Counted from the stretch's first letter, positions 20,043-30,973 are shown. The stretch: DNA of 64,000 nt from Taudactylus pleione (GCA_031769625.1 JAUIMM010001247.1:186501-250500); one strand, 5' to 3'. The notes: generated by a model from the sequence alone, not told the origin. Numbers and translations: made by a program.

Positions 20043-20377
20043 TGAGCTGGGATGATGTGAAATCATTCTGCCGCATGGGATGATTAGGGCAGAACCAGTG
20101 AAATGCTCAATTTCTCAACCAAATGCAAAATGTTGTGAATATTTTGCAGAACAACTAGAAAAGAAGGAAAAAAATGAATAGCCATATTAAAAAATATATT
20201 TTTTGCTATCACATATTATCAAGGTAAACTGTTATACCTCTTTACCTGTTTACAGTGTGTTCTGTTTAGTAGCACCTCCACAAGCAAGGGTGCCACATTT
20301 CGATTAGATGTAAAAAAAAACTTCCTACAGATCAAAGATATTTTCAGGAACTGGAGAACTTGATCCTATATTGAGCC
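20043..20377. other. Unassigned intergenic DNA
   Basis: AT-rich sequence between two hAT-derived pieces, with no credible open frame. It may be interior sequence of the second hAT piece, but no match elsewhere in the window supports that. Confidence 0.3.
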
Positions 20378-20964
20378 TCCCTCATAAATTTTCTTAAGAA
20401 TCAAAACATTAAAATAAATACATTTACAAACTAATCAATCCTTTCATCCTTTCCCTGTCTTCAGTCCATAAACATTATCCAACTCCCTCGGGCCTCTGAC
20501 CTTGTTCTTGATTAATGAAAACATTCTTGGTTATTAAACTTCCTATGAGGTCATATAGTTTATTAAACTGCCATCCTGTCTACCACTGCAGTGCCACTCT
20601 GTGCCATGTTGGAAGCTGAACTGCCACATGATAGTGCCTCCCACTGCTGTCGCTTAGCTTAGTCAGCCAGCTAGCTGGATGCAACCTTTTGGCCTGAACT
20701 AGTTGAAATCAATATTGTGAGCTGTGAGGTGGTCAAAATTGACTGGAAATGACTGGAAATAAATGTTATTGAGGTTAATAATGCTCTAGGAATAAAAACA
20801 AATTATGTGATTTTAGCTGTTTTTATGATTTTTTTTGTAAAAATACAGATCCAAAACCAAAACACGCAATCGCGGTTTTGACAAAACCAAATCCAGATCC
20901 AAATCACGAAGGAGATACAGATACAAAACCTAAATCAAAACACTGGGGTCAGCACACATCCCTA
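20378..20964 (-). mobile_element. hAT element end, second copy, minus strand
   Basis: The reverse complement starts TAGGGATGTGTGCTGACCCC at 20964 and runs through the caattttgaccacctcacag and ctagctggctgactaagcta blocks found at 3717-4220. It ends near cctccctcataaattt at 20384. It therefore corresponds to the left 500-600 bp of the hAT element at 3717. No transposase coding is seen here, so it is either an internal-deletion derivative or a fragment. Confidence 0.7.
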
Positions 20965-21019
20965 ATATATACTATATAGTGTATTACAAATGTAATGTAG
21001 TAGTGTTCCATTTTATTAA

Positions 21020-21946
21020 ACTTCGGGCTTGATTCAGCAGTGCAGCATAGTGGTCAGGAATCTGCACAGGTGCCTGATATGTACTGCGCACGTGTTCGCA
21101 CGCAGAGCGCCAGAAGACTGTCAGTAATAAATACTCTGCTGCAGATTGTGGGGGGGGAGGGGGCAGCAACAGCCTCTGTTTCCCGAAATGGAGGTGTGTT
21201 GCCACCATTGGGGGGGAAGGGAAGAGGCCAGGATCTCCGTTGGCTAATGGAGATTTCCTAGCCTTTCTCTCTCATCTGCACGGCCGGCCTGCATGACCCC
21301 ATGGGCCGATGTTCCCGCAGATTATCCGATGCTGTGTTGCACAACGCAGCTCAGATAAGTAATGCATGCAGGGAGCGTGATGCCTCTGGCTGCATTACCA
21401 TATTTGCAAGGACAGTATTGTAAAGCTGCTTCCATCCTAAGCTGAATCCAGGGATCTGCTGTCAGGGTAGGCATGTGAGGCAGAGCCTCCCCTCTCATAC
21501 TTCTGAGATTTGATATAAAAATGATTAGTACAAGGAAGTTATTTATAACTTATAAACATCTTTTTTGTTTATTGTAATCATTTTTATAGTTAACACCCAC
21601 CAGCTTTTTGGAGCTCCCTGGGACAGTAGGGAGACAAGAATGAGGCAGCAACAGCTCAGCCTCGCTTCTGTATAGTCAGACACTGCTAGCAGAGCTGGAG
21701 CAGGGCTACACCATGGGCAGTAAGCTGCACAGAAAGAGAGCTAATAGAGACATGCCGCTGAATGTGCCTTGAGCACTGATTTAGACCTTGGATGTGTCAT
21801 GTGACCAGGAAGTGCACTGCAGTGTATAGTGATTGGAGCTCAGTCAGAAGAAGCAAGAGAAGACACAGTGATGTAGGAAGGAGACTCAATGGACAGTAAG
21901 TAGGGGGTGAGACAGGCTCCCAGCACTCAGACCTATCTTCATGTGT
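21020..21946. other. Repeat-derived intergenic DNA, no gene
   Basis: The segment starts near gggcttgattcagca and the piece past the next insertion ends near gaatcaggccctta at 23128. These two are inverted versions of GGGC-TGATTC, a terminal motif common in Harbinger-type MITEs, so 21026-23128 could be one old DNA element that was later interrupted at 21947. No protein is recognisable. The G-run at 21150-21163 and 21211-21217 is low complexity. Confidence 0.35.
21935..21946. repeat. 12-bp target duplication, left copy
   Basis: atcttcatgtgt at 21935-21946 is repeated exactly at 23068-23079, bracketing the 1121-bp insertion. The bases outside the pair (acct and gcctcccc) read as one continuous sequence once the insertion is removed. 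Confidence 0.85.
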
Positions 21947-22644
21947 AAAAAAACACAAATGGAAGCGCTGTCCCTGAGAACCTCAATAATAAGTGTAATG
22001 GTGTCAACTATCAGTGTTGACCTAGCACAATAAACATAAATTGAGCTGGTAATTGATGGACAATACCATGGGCAGATCTATAAAAGAAACTTTATATGAA
22101 GAGAAATATTAAAACCAAAATAAAAAATACAGATTTAAAAAACACAGACAATGGAATAAACATATAGAATTAAAAATAAAAAATAAAAACCAAATGAAAC
22201 TAAATACACATAGATTGCAGTGATATAATAATAAACATCTATTAGCTTGAAACCATCTATTTGGTAATGTAATAGCTTGCTAAATTTAACTTGTGAAATC
22301 AACCTGTAACCCAAGATTGGACAGATGCCTTTGGTGGCAACTAAATTGCCTAACACTTTCAATAGGCTGCAGCAGTGTTGCCAATTGATGTCAATAAATG
22401 CTGGAAGTTGTAATAGTAGCCACCAGTCATGAAAGGGTTAGTAAAAAACAGGTGTACACCTAATGCACATGAATTGGCACCGGGGTTATGTCCCTGTGAC
22501 ACCGCTAGTATAGTCCCGATTCAGCCTGTATGGGAGACCCGATTGGAGTGCAAGGACGGTACATATGTAGTGTCCTGGCAAACGGACACTCTGGAGCCAG
22601 TGATAAATACGGCCACCGTGGAAATAATAATAATGGTACCTCAG

Positions 22645-22964
22645 TGTCCAATTAGCGGGTTCCTAGTTCGGCTCCCGTCAGGCTGCGGTGTGTATGCATA
22701 CACACCGCAGCCCGACTGGAGCCGAACTAGGAGTTTCCAGACAAACGTTGTAGTTGCTCCATAGCTGAACCCCATGTGGGGTAATTTCATCTGCAACACA
22801 GCCTGACGGGAGCTGGACTAGGAGCTCCGGGCCACACGCTGCAGTTACTGCTGTCCCGCTAATCAACTCAAGAGCGCTGACAGACCACTACTAGGCGGCC
22901 ACGAGTGCACTCGGTAAGGACACATCCCGGACGGCCAGAGGCTGTGGAACCCGCTAATTGGACA
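22645..22964. repeat. Long-range 19-bp inverted repeat enclosing palindromes
   Basis: tgtccaattagcgggttcc at 22645-22663 has its exact reverse complement at 22946-22964. Between them lie the 70-bp palindrome (22662-22731) and a third related arm (22799-22822, cagcctgacgggagctggac), which could pair with the left arm of the palindrome instead. The segment could thus adopt alternative folds. Confidence 0.85.
22662..22731. repeat. 70-bp near-perfect palindrome
   Basis: Each arm is 35 bases, from cctagttcggctcccgtcag on the left, with only two mismatches between arms and no spacer; the centre is tatgcata at 22693-22700. The centre is flanked by ctgcggtgtg and cacaccgcag. Such a palindrome can extrude a cruciform. 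It is part of the 1121-bp insertion and not linked to any gene here. Confidence 0.9.
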
Positions 22965-23129
22965 TTGTATTGTCTCTTAAATTAAGCAGGTCCTGTTTAC
23001 TGATTAGTAATATCACCATTATTTATTCCTTCCTTGTCAGTATAGCGCCCTGATTGTGTGTTTTTCCATCTTCATGTGTGCCTCCCCAGCCATTTACTTC
23101 ACCGAACGTCACTAGTGGAATCAGGCCCT

Positions 23130-23539
23130 TAGTCTGGAAACATGATTTAATATGTTATATATTATAAATTATATATAAGTATTCCTAAGTGATGTTCAGA
23201 CCACCGAGACAAACTGCGAGCACCAAATTCCTGGAGGTACGGCCAAGACCCCTTCAACATAAAAAAACAATAAAAATAAAAAATACATTAGTATGTGTGA
23301 TAAAAAACAGACCGCAGCACTGGCGCTCCCTTTCCTAAAAAAGCTGCTTTCTTGGTTCACAGAGTAAATATGATAATAAATGGGGATATTGAGAAAGCGC
23401 TTTCATGTGGCAACATACAGAACATTTGTTAGAAAAAGATAAAAAATAAATAAAACACATATGTAGAAAAGTCACATATATAACAAATGTCCTGAGACAA
23501 TAAATATTGTTTATAGAAAGAATGATTGGTACAATAGGC
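23130..23539. other. Unassigned repeat-like DNA, no gene
   Basis: AT-rich with aaaaataaaaaatac tracts and a phrase (cagaccgcagcactggcgctcc) typical of amphibian retroelement termini. It probably belongs to the same element as the adjacent inverted copy at 23540-23790, but only the latter has a partner in this window. Confidence 0.35.
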
Positions 23540-23790
23540 TCTGTCCCTTCAATGGAATATATCGATCTCCTCTAGACCCAGGCACTGGAGAGCTACCTCC
23601 TCGGGGGAAGAAAGAAGCACAGACACAATATTGCTAATTAGTTCTCAACATTCGTCAACCTGGCATAACCTCAGACTCCCCTAATAAAGGGGAAATGCAC
23701 TCACTGAATGGTATCCTTTGTATTATCACACCTTCCTATTCTTATATGCAATGATATAGCTCCCCCTTGGTGATAGAGTGGAGTGCGATA
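23540..23790 (-). repeat. Inverted copy of the segment at 35750-36035
   Basis: On the minus strand this reads with ctcccccttgg/ccaagggggag, cctttattaggtgag-like and tcttcccccgaggaggta-like segments that match 35755-36030 in order. In particular cgatctcctctagacccagg at 23564 is the reverse complement of the end near 35985. The plus-strand partner lies just beyond a Penelope-like element, so both are likely terminal or flanking parts of that retroelement family. Confidence 0.7.
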
Positions 23791-23919
23791 TATACCACAT
23801 TGTGTCTGGATGTTAATATATAAAAATAAAATATTAATGTGATATAATTTTGACACATTTTTCTGTATGACAGATTTCAACAAAAGTAAAATGTACAGAT
23901 TGCAGTGATTGCGCAGACC

Positions 23920-25385
23920 TAGACCTATCCCTATACTTATACCAATACCTATACCTAGACCTATACCTATACCTATATTTATACCAATACATATACCTAT
24001 ATCTATACCTATATACATATATCTATACCTATACCTATATACATATATCTATACCTATACCTATACCAATACTTATACCAATACATATACCTATATCTAT
24101 ACCTATATACATATATCTATACCTATATCTATACCTATACCTATATACATATATCTATACCTATATCTATACCTATACCTATATACATATATCTATACCT
24201 ATACCTATATACATATATCTATACCTATACCTATACCTATACTTATACCAATACATATACCTATATCTATACCTATATACATATATCTATACCTATATCT
24301 ATACCTATACCTATATACATATATCTATACCTATACCTATATACATATAGCTATACCTATACCTATACCAATACTTATACCAATACATATACCTATATCT
24401 ATACCTATATACATATATCTATACCTATATCTATACCTATATACATATATCTATACCTATACCAATACTTATACCAATACATATACCTATATCTATACCT
24501 ATATACATATATCTATACCTATATACATATATCGATACCTATACTTATACCAATACATATACTTATATCTATACCTATATACATATATCTATACCTATAT
24601 ATATACCTATACCTATATACATATATCTATACCTATATCTATACCTATACCTATATACATATATCTATACCTATACATATATCTATACTTATATCTATAC
24701 CTATACCTATATACATATACCTATACCTATATCTATACCTATACCTATATACATATACCTATACCTATACTTATACCAATACATATACCTATATCTATAC
24801 CTATACCTATATACATATACCTATACCTATATCTATACCTATACCTATAACTATTTCTATACCTATATACATATACCTATACCTATACCTATATACCTAT
24901 ACCTAATACCTATATCTATACCTATATCTATACCTATATACATATATCTATACCTATACCTATATACATATATATATATATATATATATACCTATATCTA
25001 TACCTATACCTATATACATATACCTATACCTATATTTATACCTATACTTATACCAATACATATACCTATATCTATACCTATATACATATATCTAAACCTA
25101 TACCTATATCTATACCTATATACCTATATCTAAACCTATGTCTATACCTATACCTATATACCTATATCTATACCTATACCTATATACATATATCTATACC
25201 TATATCTATACCTGTACCTATATACATATATCTATACCTATATCTATATCTATACCTATACCTATATACATATACCTATACCTATACCTATATAAATATA
25301 CCTATACCTATACCTATATACCTATATCTATACCTATACCTATATACATATATATATATATATATATATACCTATACCTATATCT
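23920..25385. repeat. Hexamer satellite (ctatac/tatacc) with longer internal periods
   Basis: About 1.47 kb made of tatacc hexamers with interspersed tatatc and tatacatata variants, giving larger recurrent units such as those starting atatctatacctatatacat. Two runs of alternating TA occur at about 24968-24990 and 25346-25370. Frames are open because the period is a multiple of three and they read as Ile-Pro and Tyr-Leu repeats. No gene. The array ends exactly where the L2-like 3' tail begins. Confidence 0.95.
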
Positions 25386-25726
25386 ATTATTATTATTCTT
25401 ATCATTTATTTATATGGCGCCACAAGTGTTCCGCAGCGCCTTACATAGTACATAGACAAAAAAGTAACCATTGACTTACAATACAATATAATACAATACA
25501 GGACATGGATAAACATTGCTATATTAGTGACATTAACGCCAGGCATAAGCAGCCAAGTGTTAGTTGCCCTAGTGGCTGGTAAGAGATAAATTAAATTACA
25601 GTAGGGAGAAGCACAAGAGGGTAGAGGGCCCTGCTCGAAAGAGCTTACATTCTTTAAGGGAGGGGAAGACAAACAGGAGTGACACAGAATGGGGTGGGCC
25701 GGGAGAAAGGAAGATGTAGCAGCAAG

Positions 25727-27285
25727 TTAGGATGAGAGCTGGAAGGCTTTAATGAAGTAGTGGGTCTTGAGAGCTCGTTTGAAAGATGGTAGAGAGGTGC
25801 AGAGTCTGATAGGGAGAGGGAGGGAGTTCCAAAGGTGAGGAGCAGCACGGGCAAAGTCTTGGAGGCGGGAGTGGGTGGAAGTAATCAATTGGCATGAAAG
25901 GCAGCGTGTATTAAGTGAACGAAGAGGGCGGACAGAAGAGTGAAGGGAGATGAGATCAGAGATGTAAATGGGAGAGGAATGGGTGAGGGCTTTGTAAGTG
26001 AGTGTGAGAGTCTTGAATTGGGTTCTGAAAGGGAATGGGAGCCAGTGGAGGGCTTGCAAAAGAGGGGAGGCAGATGTAGAGCATTTGGAGAGGAAGATGA
26101 GCCGAGCAGCAGCATTGAGCACAGACTGGAGAGGAGAGAGATGGAATTTGGGGAGGCCAGCTAGGAGAAGGTTACAGTAGTCCAGTCTGGACATGACCAG
26201 TGAATGTACAAGGGTTTTGGTAGCATCCTGGGTGAGAAAGGGTCTGATCTTGGAAATATTCTTGAGATGGAAACGACAGGACTGTGAGAGGTTCTGAATG
26301 TGTGGTTTAAAGGAGAGGGAAGAGTCCAGAATGACTCCAAGACAATGCACTTTGGGGCTAGATGAGATAGTAATGCCATCTATTAATAAAGAAATAGTGG
26401 GACATGATGTTATGTGGGAGGGTGGGAAGACTATCAGCTCAGTCTTAGACATATTAAGTTTGACAAATTGCTGGGACATCCAGGAAGAGATAGCAGAGAG
26501 ACAGTTGGAGATACTAGTCAGTAGAGAGGGGGAAAGATCAGGTGAGGAAAGGTAGATCTGAGTATCATCAGCATAGAGATGATAATGGAGGTCAAAAGAG
26601 CTGATGAGTTTACCTAGAGAAGACATATAGAGAGAGAATAGGAGAGGTCCAAGAACAGAACCTTGGGGAACACCTACTGTAAGAGGCTGTGAGGGGGAGG
26701 AGTCGCCATGAGAGGAAACAGAGAAGGAATGGTCAGAGAGGTAGGAGGACAGCCAGGAGAGAGCAGTGTCACGTAGACCAAGGGAGTGAAGTATATGCAG
26801 CAGTAGAGGGTGGTCCACAGTGTCAAAAGCAGCAGAGAGATCAAGGAGAATGAGCAGTGAGTAGTGGCCCTTGGATTTGGCAGCAAGGAGGTCGTTGCTG
26901 ACTTTTGTGAGAGCAGTTTCAGTGGAGTGGAGAGAACGGAAGCCAGACTGAAAAGGGTCAAGGAGGGAGTGGGAGGAAAGAAATGTGGTGAGGCGGTTGT
27001 AAACAATACGCTCAAGGAGTTTGGAGGCAAAAGGGAGGAGAGAGATTGGACGGTAGTTAGAGAGAATGTTAGGATCAAGGTTAGTTTTTTTAAGAATGGG
27101 GGAATCACGGGCATGCTTGAATGCAAAAGGAACAGTGCCAGATGAGAGGGAGAGATTAAGGAGGTGGGCAAGATGGGAGCAGGCAGAAGGAGAGAGGTAG
27201 CGGAGGAGGTGGGAGGGGATAGGGTCGAGGGGAGAGGTGGAAGGGGGGGTGACTGGATAAGGGCCTTAACTTCCTCTCCAGTCAC
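25727..27285 (-). pseudogene. L2-like ORF2, reverse transcriptase half
   Basis: Reverse transcriptase for target-primed insertion of the LINE RNA. The frame opening near 27240 runs without stop to 25727. It includes [33 protein letters not shown], the catalytic YADD (about 26563-26575), and the L2 C-terminal segment with [18 protein letters not shown] and [12 protein letters not shown]. Just upstream, [12 protein letters not shown] (from 27285) is in a different frame. The break lies in a run of seven C (plus-strand G at 27243-27249), where one base has been lost. There is no start codon for the long frame, because it continues from the endonuclease half. Stop is shared by all copies of this family. 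Confidence 0.85.
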
Positions 27286-27299
27286 AGGGGAGAAGGATG

Positions 27300-29003
27300 T
27301 CAGAGTCTGTAAATGGATGGGGAGGGGTGATCCAGGAAAGGAGGAGGTGGAGAGCTGGGGGACTGGTTGGATATGATGTCCTGACGTATGGAATCAATTT
27401 TAGATGTGAAATAGGTAGCAAAGTCAGTGGCAGAGAGCAAGGAGGGGAGACGAGGAGGGGATGAACAGAGGAGGGAGTTGAAGGTGGAAAAGAGACGCTG
27501 GGGATTTGAGGACAGGGAGGAGATGAGATTCTTGAAATATGACTGTTTAGAGAGGGAAAGGGCAGCACTGTAGGATGACAGCATGAATTTGAAATGGAGA
27601 AAATCTGCCTGAGAGCGTGATCTTCTCCACTGTCGCTCGGCGGTTCATGAACATTTTTGCAGGTATCTGGTGCATTTGGAATGCCAGGGTTGAGGTGTGA
27701 ATTTGCGAGGGTGAGTAGTGATCGCCGGAGCAACAGAGTCAAGAGCAGAAGTAAGGGAGGCATTGTATAGGGAAGCAGCTTGTTCAGCGCAGGAGAAAGA
27801 GAGGATAGGGGAGAGAAGTGAGTCAAGTAGGGAAGAAAAGAAAGCAGTATCGGTGCCTTCAATGTTACGCTTAATGATGGTGGCTTTCGGAGGTAGTGGA
27901 GGGGAAGGAGAGAGGGATAGGTTAAAAGAGAGGAGGTGATGGTCAGAGAGGGGGAATGGGGAATTGGAGTAAGCAGAAATATCACAACGGTGAGTGAATA
28001 CCAGATCAAGCAAATGCCCACTCGCATGGGAGGGTGAGGAGGTCCATTGGGAGAGTCCAAATGAGGAAGTGAGGGTGAGTAGTTTGGAGGCAGCAGATTC
28101 TGTGGGGATATCAATAGGAATATTGAAGTCACCGAGAATAATAGAGGGAAGGTCTGAGGAGAGAAAGTGAGTGAGCCAGGAAGCAAAGTTGTCAAGGAAC
28201 TTGGAGGGAGGGCCAGGGGGACGGTAAATGACAGCTACTCTGAGGTGTACTGGTTGGAAGAGGCGTATAGCATGAACTTCAAATGTGGAGAATGTAAGGG
28301 ATAGTTCTGATGGTATATGTTGGTATGAGTAACCAGGGGATAGAAGGACCCCAACACCACCACCATGGTGACCCCCAGGCCTGGGGGTGTGGGAGAAGGT
28401 GAGGCCCCCATAAGAGAGAGCTGCAGGAGAAGTGGTGTCAGAGGGTAAAATCCAGGTTTCAGTAATGGCCAGGATATTCAGGGAGTTGGAGATGAAAAGG
28501 TCATGGGTGGGGGCCAGTTTGTTACAGACCGATCTGGCATTCCAGAGGGCACAGGATAGAGTGACAGAGTTGATAGGAGAGATGTGAATGAGATTATCAG
28601 GGTTGCAATAGCGTGGAGGTGAGAATACTTTGGGAGACCGAGATGAATAGAGTGTAGGGATCATGCATGCTCCTGTGCTAGGAGGGGACCCTGTAGGAAG
28701 TGGGCAGGGAGGGAAGTTAAGGAGACGTGAATGAAAGTGGGGCGAAGTGACAGGGAGATAAGTAAGGGAGGAGAGATTACCAGTGGGGTAGTAGGATCCT
28801 TGGGGGGTATAAGAGAAAGAAAATGGAGTAATGGGAGAAGAGGGGGAGGAAGGTAGAGAGAGAAGGGGAGATAGGAGGAGGTGGAGGAGACCAGGGGGAA
28901 AGGATAGAGGTGGAGTCAGAGGGCAGAACAAAAGATTAGTTAGAAACTGAGTGAAGGGAGGAGACAACATGGTCATGGTAAGGATGAGGTACAGTGTCAG
29001 CAC
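27300..29003 (-). pseudogene. L2-like ORF2, endonuclease half
   Basis: One frame runs from 29003 to 27300 with a single in-frame TGA at 27645-27647. In the 452-residue upstream part, endonuclease motifs are ALWNARSVCNK (about residue 150), ITETW with the catalytic Glu (about 182), YRPPGPP (about 261), GDFNIP (about 291) and SDHHLLSF (about 353). The first 140 residues are Pro/Ser/Leu-rich and resemble no domain I know. After the stop, the same frame continues with QADFLHFKFM-type linker and SATDFATYFTSKIDSIRQDI. The frame ends at 27300, where small indels shift it towards the reverse transcriptase half. Confidence 0.85.
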
Positions 29004-29030
29004 AACAAAATTATTTTATAGAGTTTAGAA

Positions 29031-29675
29031 AAAGTGGAGATAAGATGGGAGCAGAATTTGAATATTAGAGTAGAGAGTAGTAGTAGCTAGATCATGTAAG
29101 ACTAGACCAAAGTGCTAATGTAAAAAGACATTATTACAGAGTTAAGCTGATATTAACAGTATTCAGTAAGATTATCTGTTAAGCACAGAGGCAGCACAAA
29201 TAGTAGCAGGTGAAGGGCAGAGTTTTTGTAGCGACCAGAGTTCAGTGTAGAATGTCCAGGTTGTGCAGTCAGCAGGAGTTTGTAGCAGTGAGATTTTAAA
29301 ATCACCTTTGTTGATGGTTTTTCTCCAAATCTAGATTCGGTTTTTAGAAGTGCAGATCGTTTGTTTCCCTTCTGTTCCACTTCGGTTCAACGCTGGTGTA
29401 ACGCTAGTATTAATCTTAAAATGCACTTTTGAATGGGGCTATTCCAGCCAGGCTATTCCAGCCTACTAATGACCAATATGTAGGACACCTGGCATGTCAC
29501 ATTACTGATTGCTTACAAGCCCAGCACCCTCCCACTAATATGGCTAGCAATAAACATCAAACACACAGCACATACCACTAGGCTAATAACAGGCTCAATG
29601 AGCTAACTAACAAAGAAACTAAAGACATCAAACTAATATACTATGCAGTGATATGCTAAATAACATTGCTTATCA
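29031..29675. other. No gene seen; 5' flank of the LINE
   Basis: Mixed AT-rich sequence. The part to about 29400 may be LINE 5' UTR. It has a small tandem echo (gctattccagccaggctattccagcc at about 29438-29463, two 13-bp copies). No protein or RNA gene is apparent. Confidence 0.4.
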
Positions 29676-29784
29676 GCAAAAGTCTGAGACTTGTAGTCCG
29701 TTACCTAAGTTCACAGCCTGGCCAATATATATTCAGTATATTCAGTATAGCAAAAGTCTGAGACTTGTAGTCCGTTACCTAAGT
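29676..29784. repeat. 35-bp direct repeat
   Basis: gcaaaagtctgagacttgta and the next 15 bases occur at 29676-29710 and again at 29750-29784, exact, with a 74-bp period. The second copy leads straight into a short piece of the hexamer satellite. Confidence 0.9.
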
Positions 29785-29846
29785 ATATCTATACCTATAT
29801 ACCTATATCTATACCTATATACATATACCTATATCTATACTGTACC
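29785..29846. repeat. Short detached piece of the hexamer satellite
   Basis: atatctatacctatatacct and following units match the array at 23920-25385. It lies 4.4 kb from the array end, on the far side of the L2-like LINE. Confidence 0.85.
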
Positions 29847-30402
29847 TCTGGAAGTTTCATGTGTCAAACTGTAAAATCAGAAATATAAAGCAATAGTGAC
29901 ACCTAGTGGTGGTTATTATGCTTGCACTGATGCATTTGCTGTGATTAGACTTGTTACACTGTTTCAATTCAGGGAAGTGTAACCTAAACAGATACTACTG
30001 TATCACGGCAACTGTAACTAGTGTCCCTGGCACACAAAATCATACTGGTTCATTTATTAGTTCAATCTTTGCCAGGATTTTAGTTTCCAGCAGATGTACA
30101 GTAGCAACGTGGATTTAGGATTATTAACCAATTAACAGAAATTGAGACACAAGACACAGATACTATTTATTGTAAATTGTTTTAATTAATTTTATCTTCA
30201 ATATTTCACTTCAAAAACACAAAAATTTTAAGTAAAATGTAAAAAATAACTTTTATTTATATCAAAATTGCGCCAACAAAGAGATTTCTTTTTCTTTTCT
30301 TTTGTTATAACAGTGAATCTATATTCTCCGTGGCAGCACCCCCAGTTGCTGTATAGATAATATATTTTGAGAATTCTCCGTTTGGGGTTTAATTGACATA
30401 GA

Positions 30403-30404
<2 letters not shown>
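29847..30404. other. No gene seen
   Basis: AT-rich sequence with no credible open frame. It holds tagtgacacctagtggtggt, a phrase common in dispersed repeats, and runs into a TA microsatellite. Confidence 0.4.

Positions 30405-30452
<48 letters not shown>
30405..30452. repeat. (TA)n microsatellite
   Basis: About 23 uninterrupted TA dinucleotides just outside the left terminal repeat of the Penelope-like element. Confidence 0.95.
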
Positions 30453-30454
<2 letters not shown>

Positions 30455-30469
30455 ACTAGTGCAGAAGCT

Positions 30470-30770
30470 TTCCCAGAATCCATCCCTGCAGCACATGTGT
30501 AACTCATTCTGGTACAGCCACCTGGATATCCTCAGACATAATTTCTGGTCCATGGGTTCCGCTGGCTAAACCAATCCCACGGTCTGCATGCTTGATTAAT
30601 GGTTCCCCTGGGGTATTGTCCAGAGGTTGCGCGATGACCGCTTCCGGTATCTGCGGCATCAGCGTCTCCAGTTGTCATAGTAGCAGAAGTCGGGAGCTAC
30701 AGGAAGACAGCTTCCGGCTTGTAGGAAGCTGCCAGCAGCTCTAAGAGAATGTTTTCACATAGAGGACATA
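30470..30770. repeat. Left inverted terminal copy of the Penelope-like element
   Basis: Reverse complement of 34790-35130, with matching blocks such as gcagcacatgtgtaactcat, ggtacagccacctggatatc and ccaggggtattg-type. The copies differ at scattered positions. Terminal repeats in inverted or partial tandem arrangement are usual for Penelope-like elements because of their unusual insertion products. Confidence 0.8.
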
Positions 30771-30785
30771 GAATGTCTCTTATCA

Positions 30786-30845
30786 ATGAAGGATAATAAT
30801 GAAGAAAATACGATAGATGACGACCTTGAGAGCACCATGTCCAAA
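30786..30845 (+). pseudogene. Possible N-terminus of the Penelope-like ORF
   Basis: ATG at 30786 opens MKDNNEENTIDDDLESTMSK, an acidic start, and is cut off at about 30846 by the dispersed repeat. The conserved N-terminal part of the Penelope ORF resumes near 31200, in line with an insertion in the coding region. The start is a guess from position and openness, not from a known motif. Confidence 0.35.
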
Positions 30846-30973
30846 TATTATTATTATTACCAGTTCTTCATATAGTGCACACAAATTCTGCAGCGCTTCA
30901 CAGAGAATTGATATTCTCTGTGAAGCGCTGCAGAATTTGTGTGCACTATATAAAGTACTGGTAATAATAATAT
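30846..30973. repeat. Palindrome with about 60-bp arms
   Basis: The left arm runs from tattattattaccagttc to tcacagagaat (ending 30908), then tgat, then its reverse complement from 30913 to about 30972. Arms differ at two or three positions (ttcttcatatag against ttactttatatag). Both arms are the tail of the dispersed repeat, so it is an inverted duplication of that tail. Confidence 0.9.

Larger units (their letters stand above)
21947..23067. mobile_element. 1121-bp insertion with 12-bp target duplication, unknown family
   Basis: The ends form an imperfect inverted repeat: aaaaaaacacaaatggaagc at the left and, on the other strand, ggaaaaacacacaatcaggg at the right, then gcgctgtccctga against gcgctatactga. 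It contains a 70-bp palindrome and a 19-bp long-range inverted repeat (separate entries). No reverse-transcriptase, transposase or other protein motif is visible in any frame. Duplications of about 12 bp are longer than the usual 2-9 bp of DNA transposons and would fit a target-primed or Penelope-type insertion, but the fold-back structure looks like a DNA element. Family unresolved. Confidence 0.75.
25386..29030 (-). mobile_element. L2-clade LINE, nearly full ORF2, minus strand
   Basis: The minus strand carries an apurinic-type endonuclease and a reverse transcriptase in the order of a non-LTR retrotransposon. The 3' end of the element is at the plus-strand left, with a tail of tattattattcttatcattt next to the satellite at 25386. 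The motif set ([54 protein letters not shown]) is that of the CR1/L2 superfamily, L2 clade. The 5' border is uncertain, near 29030. No separate ORF1 is recognised. The copy is broken by a few frameshifts and one stop but is otherwise well kept. Confidence 0.85.

Noticed and set aside
20378..20964. Joining 19697-20034 and 20378-20964 as one 1268-bp element with matching TIRs
   Set aside because: The outer flanks (ctattaat and atatatac) do not match, while 19697-20034 alone has a plausible 8-bp duplication.
22429..22866. Open frames of 111 and 62 residues in the 1121-bp insertion
   Set aside because: They cross the palindrome on both strands, so residues mirror the inverted repeat; no known domain.
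23909..25455. Ile-Pro/Tyr-Leu repeat proteins (313 and 105 residues)
   Set aside because: Translation of a hexamer satellite; no membrane or structural protein is implied.
25940..27376. Plus-strand frames over the LINE (for example 26864-27145)
   Set aside because: Antisense shadows of the reverse transcriptase; Glu/Gly/Arg-rich because the sense strand is C/T-rich.
27266..28195. 309-residue minus-strand frame overlapping the LINE endonuclease
   Set aside because: A Pro/Leu/Ser-rich shadow frame over C-rich coding. The frame with conserved endonuclease motifs is the other one.
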